DNA of 64,000 nucleotides from Immersiella caudata (Eukaryota; Ascomycota; Sordariomycetes; Sordariales; Lasiosphaeriaceae): positions 6,572,001-6,636,000 of the forward strand of contig JAULSU010000001.1 of assembly GCA_030512335.1 (NCBI GenBank). Reading direction: 5' to 3'. The notes below the pieces were generated by a model, which saw only the letters and a program-made list of their open reading frames with translations, was not told where the DNA came from and ran no database searches. The position numbers and the translations under genes were made by a program. This document shows, piece after piece, positions 45,086 through 57,000 of this stretch; the stretch's first letter is position 1, and each line of letters begins with the position of its first letter.

Positions 45086-48000
45086 ATGTCCAGCGAGACG
45101 TCGCCCCGCGGTGTGTGCTTCTCCCACGACGACGATGAACAAACGCTGCTCAAACCCGACAAACAGAAGAATGGACTTCGACCTGTAGCCGTAACGACTG
45201 ACTCGGAGAATTCGGCGTCCTCGGGGGACTCGCATGCGGATCCCCACGCCCCTGAGCGAGAAGACGAGCTGGGCGAGCTGGGCACCACTGGCCGGTATAC
45301 AGATGGCGGTAGCCACTCCAGCTCTCTGGCATCCCTAGTGGTGCCCAGTGGCCTCGCAAACGGCTCCGCTAGTCGCCAGCGAAGCGTCCCTGAGACATCT
45401 TCCTACTCTAATGGCACCCCACGACCTCAGCGTCCCACAGCACCGGCGCGCACTCCCTCGAACACGTATCAACCATACACTCAGAGGAGACCCGGCCAAC
45501 CGCCAGCATCCTCCTTCATTAGTGGTGGCGGCGGCGGCCCTCACGCACGGGATGGCTCGAGGCCAAGGCCCATCGGGACCTCAACTTTCCGAGCCCAAGA
45601 ACGAGAATACGTGCGGAGGTTGCGCCAGCAGGACTACAACGACGACTATTTTGACGCATATGGGGATCAGTACGACTCAGATTCCGAGGGGGAGACACCC
45701 TCTTCCGAGGGTCCGTTTGACAGCTACGAGGACGCCCATATCATGTTTGTCAATAACGAGGAGAGTCAGATCTCGGAGGAGGATCTGAAAGACGTTCAGA
45801 ACCGTGAGAGGCTTGAGTGGCATGGGATGCTCGAGGCTGTCCTCACTGGCGATGTTGTGCGCCAGGAAAAGAAGCGTCTTATCGGCTCAGCCGACGAGGA
45901 CGTGGGCAAGACAGCCCACATGGCAGAATTGTGGCTCGGCATTCGCTCGCGCGTCTGCGGCAGACACCTTCCTGTTCAACGGAGACTGATCGAGGATATG
46001 CGCGCCGGCGTGGATCGGCAGGTCAACGATGTCATCAACTTCTCTATCGCCGGCGAAAGCGAGGCTGGCAAGCCACCCATCGGTCAAGTCCGTGACGTGG
46101 TTGCCAAGATCGAGAAGATCGAGAGCTACTACCCTTCCAACACGTCCTTGATCGCGGCGCTCAAACCTGCTACGTATGCGGCCTACCAGGAAACCTGTGA
46201 GGCTGTGACATCGTGGTACAATGTGAACGAAATGATCAACACGGAGCTGTCCATTCTAAAGAAATGGGTCGGCAATGACGCCCTCGACTTCCAGCGTGCC
46301 AAGGAGAAGTCGCCCAGTGGAAACGGGCTCAGCGACGAATCTTCATTCTTGGACCGCCTAATGAAGGAGGAGGGTCTAAAATCACTTCATGAGGATTCGG
46401 GCCAGGATAAGAAGAGCCTTCGGAAGAAGAGTATGCTGGATGGCATCTCCATGGTAATCACAAAAGCAAAGCACACTCTCATCCAGAATGCGGAGGCGTT
46501 CCAGAAACGCCACCTTCCTCCGTACATCGAAGAGTTGCTCACGCTCATCAGCTTTCCGTCCCGCTTGATTGAGGAGGTCATCAAAGTGCGGCTTGCCTAC
46601 GCCAAGAAGATGAAAGACTCTGCACAGCAAAACCCCCTGATGCAGGATCAGATGATCTCCCAGTTCCAAGTTCTGCTCAAGCTGGCCATCAAAATCAAGT
46701 CGGAATATACGATGATTGCACAGCCGGAGCCGAAATGGGACTTGCCTCCTTGCATTGACGAATACTTCGACCGCGTCATTCTCGACGCTCTCAAATACTA
46801 CTTCAAGATGCTGAATTGGAAGCTCAGCGGCAACAAAAACACCTTCAAGGAAGCCGAACTCTTATTTCAAGAGTGGGAGTTTGGTAATGAAATCGGCAGC
46901 CATCTATCACATGGTGACATTGAAGTTGCAGAACAGTTTAGCTCGCTCACATACAAGGCTTGGAATCGGCTGAGTCAAACATTCGAGAAGGAATTGCAGA
47001 GGAGGCCCAAAGAGAGCGTGTCAGAGATGTCCAAGAGATACAAGCAGATTCTCGATTCCGTCCGGGTGCGACAGAGGATGCTGCAGCGCTTCTCAAGGAT
47101 GCTCAGCGAGAACTACGAAAACGCATGCGACTTCACCATCGCCTTTACCCCTGACAGAATGCAAGACCTCTACGACCGTCTCATTGAATCAGGTCACTTC
47201 CAAGTCTGTACCAACAGCCCGGTGCACCGCGATGTCATCATTGTCGCCTCACCGTCACTTCAAGGTCGACGCGAGGACATTCAGATGCTCATGGGAACCT
47301 TCTCGTACGAGTCAAACATGGTCCGAGAAGATCATACAGACCCCTATCTCCTCATAATCAGGGCTGAAGATCCGCCACATTGGTTCGGAGCGAAACTGAA
47401 CCTCTCGCTGCGGGAAGAGCCACTGGACATCAAACTTGGGCACATGAGACTTGTCGCTTGTGGCTCACAGAACCGACTGCTCAACGCAAGGAAGTCGTTT
47501 CTCGACGCCATCGATATGCAGATAGATCTCGTTGTGGAGCAGAGATCCAACCTCCAGAAGGTTAACTTCAGGTTCATGGAGATCCGCAAAGTGGCGTTCA
47601 AGCTGTCGAACACGTTCATGGACAGCGTGGAAACCATTCGACGCCAGACGCGCGGTCTCAACTGCCAGGAACTTATTCAGACTTGCTTTATCTTTGCCAC
47701 AGAGTTCGGGCAGCGCTCATTGCTCTACATGGACAACAATCGGAGGTCGATGAACAACCTCAAACTCACAAAGTTGGCACTTGACTGGGTCAGCTTCATC
47801 TGTGACGATTGCATCTCTTCCGATCGCAAAACCTTCCGTTGGACGGTCCAGGCACTCGAATTTGCCATGGGGATGACGAGAGGCAGACATATTCTAGCCT
47901 TGGGCGACGACGAGTACGCCAAACTGAGGGCCAAAGTTGCTGGGTGCATGGCGCTTCTGATCTCGCACTTCGACATCATGGGCGCCAGATCGAGCGTCGC

Positions 48001-49252
48001 CGCTCAGGCTGAGAAACAGCGTATGGAGGCCGTTATGAACCGCCTTAATAAGGGTCAGATCATGGACGACGACGAAGTTGCAGCCAAGTGTGTCCAGGAG
48101 CACCGCCTTGGAGAACTCTCCAAGGTTGACGAGATCAGAAAGGAGATTCTTGTCGAACGGTCAGCAATGGGCAGAGTGCTGGAAGCGTCCAACGAGGTGG
48201 ATCGGTCACTCGCGTGGCTCTCCTCTACTGCTACCAACTTTACCATGAGGTGGCAGCAAGGCCACTTCGTGGGTGGTGGCACGTTCGGCACTGTTTATGC
48301 AGCTATGAACCTTGACACTGGTCAGCTCATGGCTGTTAAGGAGATTCGTCTGCAAGATCCCAAGTTGATCCCCAACATTGCTGGCCAGATTCGGGACGAG
48401 ATGCGGGTCCTCGAGTCGGTCGACCATCCGAACGTGGTTTCGTACTACGGCATCGAGGTCCACCGTGACCGTGTTTACATGTTCATGGAGTTCTGCTCAG
48501 GTGGTTCGCTTGCCAACTTGCTGGAACACGGCCGCATCGAAGACGAGCAGGTCATTATGGTCTATGCCCTCCAGCTCCTTGAGGGTCTGGCGTATCTACA
48601 TGAGCTTAGGATTGCCCATCGGGATATTAAGCCAGAGAGTAGGTTTCCCATGGAAATTGCTTAGCAAGTGCCAGCTACTTACGCAGAAACAGATATTCTC
48701 CTCGATCACAACGGCATCATCAAGTACGTTGACTTCGGGGCCGCGAAGCTCATTGCACGCCAGGGCCGGACGCTCGTTCAGGACCTTACTAGCACCAAGC
48801 CCAACAAGTCGATGACGGGCACCCCCATGTACATGTCACCAGAGGTGATCAAGGGCGAGAACCCCGGTCACCTTGGTGCCGTGGATGTGTGGTCCCTCGG
48901 CTGCGTCATCCTCGAGATGGCTACTGGAAGGCGTCCCTGGGCCAATCTCGACAACGAATGGGCTATCATGTACAACATCGCCCAGGGCAACCCGCCCCAG
49001 CTCCCATCAGCAGATCAACTCAGCCCCCAGGGCGTTGACTTCCTCAAGCGCTGCTTTGTCCGCGACTCTAAAAAGCGCGCTACGGCTATAGAACTGCTGC
49101 AACACGAATGGATCCTGACGATACGCAACCGGGTCGTCGAACCTTCGACTCCTAGCAGCGATACGAGCTCGAACCAAAACACACCCAGCACCAGCGCTCC
49201 GTCCACCGCGAGTGGCAGAAACAGCGTCAGCGGAGACGGCGGGTTCTATTAG
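45086..49252 (+). CDS. Ssk2/Ssk22-type MAP kinase kinase kinase (OS-4 orthologue)
   Basis: Top kinase of the HOG osmotic-stress cascade, activated by the Ssk1-type response regulator. Exons 45086-48638 and 48693-49252 give 1370 residues. The first 150 residues are Ser/Pro-rich. A long conserved regulatory region follows, holding the response-regulator-binding and autoinhibitory parts in yeast Ssk2. The kinase domain covers about residues 1055-1330: GGGTFGTVY, AVKEI, HRDIKPEN, YVDFG and GTPMYMSPE are all intact. The acceptor AAACAG at 48692 is chosen because it alone restores HRDIKPENILL across the intron. The short C-terminal tail is Ser/Thr-rich. In Neurospora the orthologue is os-4. Confidence 0.95.
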
Positions 49253-50819
49253 CCGATTTCCAACGGACACATAACCCCCCCTTTTTTTTTCTCTCTCTCT
49301 CTCTTTATTTGGCTATTATCTCATGTTCATAGTTTTACTGGGTTCCACGCCGTAGATACCCCCCGTAGATATCCTTGCAGGTAATCGGTCTGTTGGAGGA
49401 AGTAAGTGGAAAGGGGGAAAATTACCGCCTCTCACATTGAGCTGTGTTATGGGTAGTGGTATGCTCAAGCGTACTTTGGTTGCTCTTAGTTAGCATTTGT
49501 TTCATGGCAATTGATGGATGGCTGGGTTGATGGGAGGAAGGAGCCGAGGTTGAGGGGGCCAGTGGATGGATGGACGGATGGATGATATCCTGTGTACGTA
49601 TGGTAACGTGAACCCTCAAGTTGACTTGACTTGGCGTACTCGTCATGCATGCAAAGGCATGGGAAGCGAGCGCATCACAAACACGAAAGATGCAAACCAT
49701 CATCAGTTGACTTCCCAGGCAAACAAAAGGCAAGCATACCTTGCCCAACTCCCAGTGCGTGTGAGCACAGGTACCGTCTTTGGAGTTGAGACCTAAGCCA
49801 AGACGTTGCTTAGTATCCAGTTTGAGGTACGTAGTCGGGTACCAAGGACACCGTTACCAACGGTCTTATTTATGAAGTACCATCGGGCCAACCACCATTA
49901 CAACTGTTAGTAGTCTTAGCTCGGCATATTTGATATTTAGCCGGATGGCAGGTACATGCAAAGAAAATGTGGCGATCCATTCCATCTGCCATATTACCCA
50001 GCGGTAGCGCCCATCGGCTCGCCTCGAAGCGGGTGAATACAACTGGTCGGTCAAGTTGGAAACCCCCACACCTGTCCCAGGAATTTGGAAGCGACATCAG
50101 CAGCTTAATTAAACGTCAAGATCACGTAGCTACTGGCAAGCAGGTAGATATCTATCACACCTTGTTTTTGTTTCGCGGAGGTCCAAGGTAGCTCTACTAC
50201 AGCTGCCAAATATCACCCGTGTATCAACCAACATACATAGACATAAACCACATTCCCTGTTCGCTTTCCAGACTCCAAATGACCAACCACCGTGCCGATT
50301 GGCCGGTTTCCATCATCCAAGTTGCCCGCCCGCCTCCCCCATATACTAACATTCGTGTCGTATCATTCGTGTATCCGCGGGCTGATCAACGACAGCCAAT
50401 AACAACCGCTCCGTAACTGCCCAAATCGCAGCACCCGTCTTATTTCTCGGTGCGCTTTCCTACTGACGCCAAACAACAAAAAAAAGCCAAACGGTCCTGC
50501 ACTGTGTAGGGTATCCAAGACAACCTAACCTGGTCTCGTTTTCCGATAGAGATGTCGCGGAAGAAAAAGAAGAAAAGCAAATCGTTTGTACGTATTACAT
50601 TAGCGCCTGGAGTGACGCCTGCGGCAGCGTGTACTTGCGGCAGGCGAGACCACCGGTGAGCAAGCGTCTCGCAGTCGAGTTGAAGGTCGCCGCCCAGTCC
50701 ATGCGCCATCTGTTGAGTTGATCTACATGGCGGCGCGGCGTACTGAAAACTGTTGATACATGGTCTTTTTCGAGACGCTGGTTTGAGAAGAGGAATAATG
50801 TAAGAGCCAAGACTGCCAT
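49253..50819. other. Convergent intergenic region
   Basis: Between the 3' ends of the MAPKKK and homeobox genes. It begins with a C-run/T-run/CT repeat (about 49277-49304). GGATGGAT-type short repeats occur at 49562-49584. No gene is seen. Confidence 0.5.
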
Positions 50820-52785
50820 CTATTTCTCAACACTGAAGTCTTGTGGCGTGATGTTTTGCGCAAATTGGAACTGCTGCCTTGATTTCGGTGGTCCAACTGG
50901 CGACGACCGTGCCGAAGACTCGGGGTACGAATCTGGGAATGTGTACTCGGCATTGGCCAGGTTACCACCCCCAAAGAATCCATTGTTGTAGGTTGGCCCG
51001 ATGGAAGGAGGGAAGGAAGGAGTCACCGGTTGGCTAGCTACATAGCCAGGCATCTGTGGTGCCATCGAAAACTCGAGCTCGGAGCCACCATGGCTGCAGA
51101 GGCTAGGGGTCGGCAGCGGTTCGTCGTTTGGGACGAAGTTCCACGCTTGTTCAGCTGAGCTGGCAAAGAAGTGTTCCGGGAAGTTCGTCGCGAGAGCAGG
51201 AGTGTCCGGGGGCGTCTTGATGTTGGAATCAGTCTTGAACACCGGAAAACTGCCCATTGAGCCATAGGCGAACCCTTGATCCTCGTCGGTCTTGATCGCC
51301 GTATTACCGTGCAACTCCTGGCCGTTCGCGTCTGCAGGGCTCACTGGGGACATGGCGGCATTTTGTGGCACCACCGGCTGGGCGTGAGAGTTTTGGATGC
51401 TCTGGAAGATCGCCTCTTTGGTCCTGTCCATCAGAAACGGCGATCGCGGACCACTGAACGACTTCTGAACCCGCCCAGGCAGACCACCAGTTGCAGAAGA
51501 TATCCTTCTCATTGGGCTCGCCGTCTCAGATCGCCTCGGCGCATCAATGCCGGTCTTCGGGCCTGTTCCCCCGCGAATGGCCGAAAGTCCCAACGGAGCC
51601 GGGCGCCTCATGTTCCTACGGCTCGCAATATCGGCTGGTGGTGGCGGCGACTTGAACCGCATGTCAACAGCTACTGGGAGGGCGGCAGGCATCGAGCACG
51701 GAGAGAGGTTCTCTGGCTTGATATAACTCTCGGGTGATTGGTGCTGAATGGGCGATTCGCTATTCGTCGCTAGGCCTTCGGTGATCAACTGGGACGGGAA
51801 CTGCGCAACGGAGGGCATGTCGAAGTAGTTCCTCTCCGAAAACGCATCTGTATTGCCAGTGTGGGCCGGCGTGATATCGAAGCTCGGCATAAGTCCTTGC
51901 GTTGCATTTGGCGTCTGGATTTCCATGTTGAAGGGCATGTGTGTCTGGAAGTCGCTTTGACGCTGTTCCTGGGTGAATGCATCAGGCTCGGTTGCGATAT
52001 GTGCAAGTTCGGGCAACATCTGCGCGGCGTGAAGTGCTGAGCTGTTGTCGTAGTCGATATGGATGAAGCCGTCGCTGTCAGAGCTGGCCGGGGATCCTGT
52101 AGCGTGATGCGAATAAGTCATGGCGGAAGCACCGGCGTCCGACTCTTCAAAAACACTCGGGTGTCGGTCGGATTCGGCTTCGTCACTGTCGTCGTTGCTG
52201 CCAAACTCAGCAGCAGAGAGACATGTCTGTTGGTGGCGACTCGATCTGTACACGTCGCCGTTGGTAGCCTGGTCTTGGTCGTCGCTAGAGTTGGGCTCAG
52301 AGATGCCTCTCTGACGCGCCTGCTGAGCCTCAAACTCGGCAGTCTTCTTCATCTGCTTCTCCTTCGCCCGACGGTTCTGGAACCAGTTCTAGGCATCAAG
52401 TCAGCATATCACATGTTTCTCACGTGCAAAGAAGACCAACGTTTATCCTAGGCACCTCTACCCCCATCTGCTCCGCCAGCTCTCGCTTGGTGCTGCTGTT
52501 GGGCTTCGGGTTCTTTGCGAATTCGCGTTCCAGCAGCTCGACCTCATCCTTGGCCAACCTGGGCTTGGGCTCCGTCTGCTTCGATCCATGCAGGCCTCCT
52601 TGGCCGAGCATCAAGGCTGCGCGTTGGTGTTGTTGGTAGAGCGCCATAAGATGATGGTGGTTCCAGTACTGGTATTGCTGCTGCCCCTGTTGTTCATGTT
52701 GCTGGAGGCCATGAAAGGCTTGAGGCACGTTGACGGCCGAATAGGCCCGAGGGCGATACATGTCCGCAGAATACTCCATATTCAT
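50820..52785 (-). CDS. htf1: Homeobox transcription factor, Htf1-like conidiation regulator
   Basis: Nuclear DNA-binding regulator. Two exons on the minus strand, 52785-52441 and 52388-50820, give 637 residues. The homeodomain (about residues 68-127) runs from KPRLAKDEVELLEREFAKNP to the recognition helix VEVPRINNWFQNRRAKEKQ. The intron falls between the two Asn of RINN, where the splice restores the invariant WFQNRR core. The N-terminus is Gln/His/Tyr-rich (MNMEYSADMYRPRAYSAVNV). The C-terminus is Ser/Pro/Asn-rich and probably an activation or repression region. An alternative in-frame ATG at 52941 adds 52 residues of unlikely composition. Htf1/MoHox2 orthologues control phialide and conidium formation; orthology here is judged from the homeodomain and N-terminus. 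Confidence 0.88.
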
Positions 52786-55700
52786 GACTGCTCGTCCGTC
52801 GAAGTGTCCAGGTGGGCCGAGGGCGAGGATAAAGGGAAAAGCCAGGCTAGCGCCCCAGCCAGCTACTTTTTCTGGGCGCAGAATACACACACACCTCAGT
52901 CCGCGGTGAGAGACAGAACAAGTTGCTGGCGTTGACTTCAAGCTTCGGTCTGGATGGCGTTGACAGCGGGTGCCAGAGCGACGGGTATAACGAACGACTG
53001 GGAGTTAGGCAGCAAAGAGGGTAAAAACGACTTTGTGAGCGAGGGACGGTGGATGAAAGAGTGTTGTGGGTCGGTATAGATTTCCACCAGGTCCAAGGCG
53101 AGAAAGGTGGGAGATGGCGTCGGGAACGGGGCGGGGAGCTTGACCGATTTAAGACTGAGCAACGAGGGGACCCCGGGAGTCTGGCACGACTGGGTTTACT
53201 GTGTAGCAGGACGGGAGGGGCAGGGCGAGAACTCAAGCTTGACTAGGGCGAAGTGCGCCGCGGTCGGGGGGGGTGAGAAGGGCGAGACAACACGGAGGCG
53301 CACAGCTCTCAGCTCTCAGCTCAACACGGGATCGGGAGTGTTTTCCTGGGAGAGGCCTTGCCCCTGGAAAGCAAATCACGACAAGACAGGGTGACAGGGT
53401 GGTTTGAGAGGACAGAGGGAGAGGTGCTTGTGGGGCACCGCCTGGAAAGTATTTGTTCCGGGCCAGGGCCACAGTGTTGTGCAGAGTTGTCGCCGCCCAG
53501 TGCGAGTGCCGGCGAGGATCCAGACGCCAACGGGGAGGCAGCGGGCAGCGACGGGGCAAGCGAGAAAACGAAGTGCTGCGGTCAGGGTAGGGTAGGTGGG
53601 TGAGTGGTGCCTCACAGTGGGGCGTACCGTACGCAGCACCTTGGGAGTTCCCTCGACGGGGACCTCCTCGTCGACGCGGTGGGCGCCTGGCGGCCACGAC
53701 GGGCGGGTGAAGGTGACATGGGTCATGACATGGACATGGCTGGATGGGTCTGTGGTGGGAGAGAGAGCTGGCACTGTTGGGAGCAGCAGGTGGTGAGGCG
53801 GGTGGGTGTGGAGAGAGCGGCGCGCGGTACGTACCTCGGGTACCTCCCTGTGTTGTGCGTGGAAGGGGCGAACGGGAAGCCGGATCCTCGACAAGGGTTT
53901 GTCGGGCTGGCCAATCTGTGCCCCGGGCGCCGGCCGGGGTCAGGGTAGGGAGTCAGCAGAGAAGGGACGAGGGGGTGCAAAGTGGAGAGTGTTCGCCAGC
54001 AACGGCCGACTGCCCTCAGGCCTCGCACGACTGAAGGGCCAGGGAGACGCGTGCGTGCCAGCCATTGACGTGCTGGCGTCGCCGCCGTTTACCTGGTGCC
54101 TTCCCCATCGCCTCACGAGGGTGGATAAGCTCGTGCTGGACTTGCTGCGCGGCTCCCAAAGAAAGAAGAAATAAAAATAAAAAAGGAGACAGAGCGTCGA
54201 GACTGTGGGCAAGGTGAGCCAAAGGGGCGTGGAGAGTGGAACATCAAGCACAACTGCATGAAGCTGCAGGCCCGCAGCCCAGGCTGCAAAGAAGCCGCGT
54301 TGGGAAGTGAGCTCGACGACGTCGAGGTGAGTGCTCAGGTAGGTGCCCCGTGCTCCTGCCTAGTCGGTCTGGGTGCTCACGAGAAAAAGAACCCACCCTG
54401 CCAAGGCCACGCCTGAAGTTCGGACCAGGGGCAGGGGCAGGGCAGCCAGAAAGGGCGTCAGCAGTCTCCTCATCCCTGACCCAGGTGCAGCAGTGCGACC
54501 CCAAGCTGAGGATATTACCTGTGCGAGTCGAGGTGACGGTGACGACCCGCAACGACGGAGAAAAGAAACGCGGAGTGCCCTCAAACATCTTGGCTGGAGT
54601 CAATCGCGCAGACGAAACAGCGCCTGTACCTGGGAGCTAAGCGATGCGCTCGACAAGAGGATAGGTGCAAAAGGGGACGAAGGAGCGAGCCGGTAGTGGC
54701 CGTGTTCGGCGCGGAACACAATCTCGCGATCTGGGTGAGCCCGAGAGACGTGATGAGCTGCCCAGGGGCAAGCCAATCAGGAACAGGGAGTGTCCATTCC
54801 GTCCGATGCTGGTCATCGATTTGAAGATGCGAGGGCTCAACAGCAAAAAGCCCGCGAATCGAACAGGCGCCCACCCCGTTTATCGATCGCAGATGTCGAC
54901 AGAAATAACCACGACGACGTGATTTCAACATCCGCTTGTGCAAGCCAGGACAACGGCTGAAGCCGGCAGCGGATCGAGGCCGATCTCAATTGGGGGCTCG
55001 GCTCCAGGCGCAAACCCGTCGGCGAACGAGAGTTCGATGTGGCGCCAACGCCTGGTGGTTCGCACTGTAACGTCGCCCAGTGAGCTGCCAGTGGCCCACC
55101 GTGCCCGCACAGTCGCCGCGGGGTCCAGGGCTTTTCGTCCAATGTCGAGGCACAATCACAACCTCAACAGCCATCTCTCCCCAGATCACAATCACGCGCT
55201 ATCTGCCAGCCTACCATCTCTGTGTTTCCAGAAATAGAGACGGGTGCACCCAAATCTATAAAGTATTGACCCCATCGGCTAGGAACCTCATGTCGATATC
55301 CCATTCCAACCCCCGCCGCAGGCCCTGAGTGGTCTCGAAGACGATCCGAGGCGTTAAAGAGGCGCTTTGTGCGGGTTGCCCCGACTGCCGGATCGACACC
55401 GGCGCGGGATGCGCTCCGAAAGATGCTTCTCTTCTCCTCCTGCCCCTGAAGAAACGCATCTTGTGGTAAATAAAGCTACGGAGACTGATGAAGCTGTCCA
55501 ATGCAAACACGTAGAGGCCTCCTCGTCCATCGCCAAAAGGACAAGAGGAACGCGCCGGCTTGGGCCTCGACAGCGACCGTCCCACCACGCGCCGAACGAA
55601 CCGGGGCGGCAAGGTAATTTCTTTTTGAAAGATCTACTTTTAGGACAAAACAGCATTGCGGGCCAGGAGACAGGCCTCCCCTTCAGCGACCTGTCGACAA

Positions 55701-57000
55701 TCGAGATTTTTTGAGAATCCAGTTCGTCCTATCATTCCCTCTTGTTCCAGGCGGCGAAAGCCCCGAGGTTCAATGGCGAGGTGATGTTGCATTCGGGCTG
55801 TCGACCCCAGACCGTGCCATGCTCGAGGATGGAGATGCTGACTCCACCAGCGATTCCAAGATACCCCAGGTTCCCCTGCTGTCTTGGGTGACAAGACTCT
55901 GGTCTAGGCCCTGCAACTTCGAAATTGACCAGCTTCTCGTTGATTGACCTCTCAGCTTGTTTCTTGACTCGCTATAAGGTTCACTGATCAAACTGGAGTG
56001 GGCACTTGGATGGAGACGCTCCGCCTGGTCTGGACCAGACCGTGAGAGAATCAAGTCCCCGCTGTGTCCCGCTGACACCTACCGCGCTGCCGCGTCCAGC
56101 CATCGTCGCAAGAATTGCTTTTCCCTCGTCATGGAAACACGGCGGGCAGCAAAGGACCCACGAGGGGTTTTCGTGGTGATGGGCAAGGCACGCCAAAAGT
56201 TCCTACCTGGACTGCCAGAGCAGCATTTTCAGTGGGGCGGTTCGCTTACTACCCACGCTGATTCGCCTGGCCACGGCCGAGCCCTCTCCAGGAGCCCGTC
56301 GCCCCTAGTCCCGCGAGTTCCCGTGCAGGAAGCTCAATCATCTCTCAGCTCTGCACCCAGCAAGGCAGCGAAGGGAAGACCTGCACTGACGTGAGAAGCA
56401 ACACAATCAGACCGTGTGCTGCGTGTTCCGTACACGCGGGTATGCACGCGCAATACACAACACACGGTTGAGCCTTGCGTTGTGCGAATATCCACGCAGC
56501 ACGGCCTGAAAGCAAAGCACAAGTCGAGGATCCCAGTGGCCAAAACAAATCTCGCTCTCTTCCTGTCAACTCGTCAATCAAACTTGGTCCTCAGGCCCCA
56601 GTGCCGACAGCCAGCAGCGTCTGGGAAGAAACGAAACACCGCCGCTTTCCGGCAAACGGGAGCCCACCTCAGACAGGTCAGTGCGATAACGAGTTTCCCT
56701 AACTAGCGCAAGAGAGTCCCGTTCAATGTCCTTCCCAACTGCTGCGACAGCACATCTGACCCTTCCGATCCCCTCGAAGGCCCCCAAAGCAGTTGAATGC
56801 TCGTCGAATGACGGGCATGGGACTTGTGTTGCACACAACACCCAACGCGCCGCACGGTAACACTGCAGCCGTGTCTGCTTCTATTTCTGGACGCGTATCT
56901 TGGCTCGGCGTGTGGGGTGCGATGCGTGAGGGGCACTGGTCGATTGGAGAACTGGGTTTCATCCCAAGCATTCGCCGACCACGATGCGAGGGTGACATCG
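52786..57000. promoter_or_regulatory. Proximal part of the long upstream region of the homeobox gene
   Basis: About 4.2 kb immediately upstream of htf1 with no recognisable gene. Many open frames of 60-170 codons overlap on both strands, as expected of GC-rich non-coding DNA. No repeat element or AT-rich stretch interrupts it. It probably contains a long 5' leader and promoter. No binding site is claimed. Confidence 0.5.
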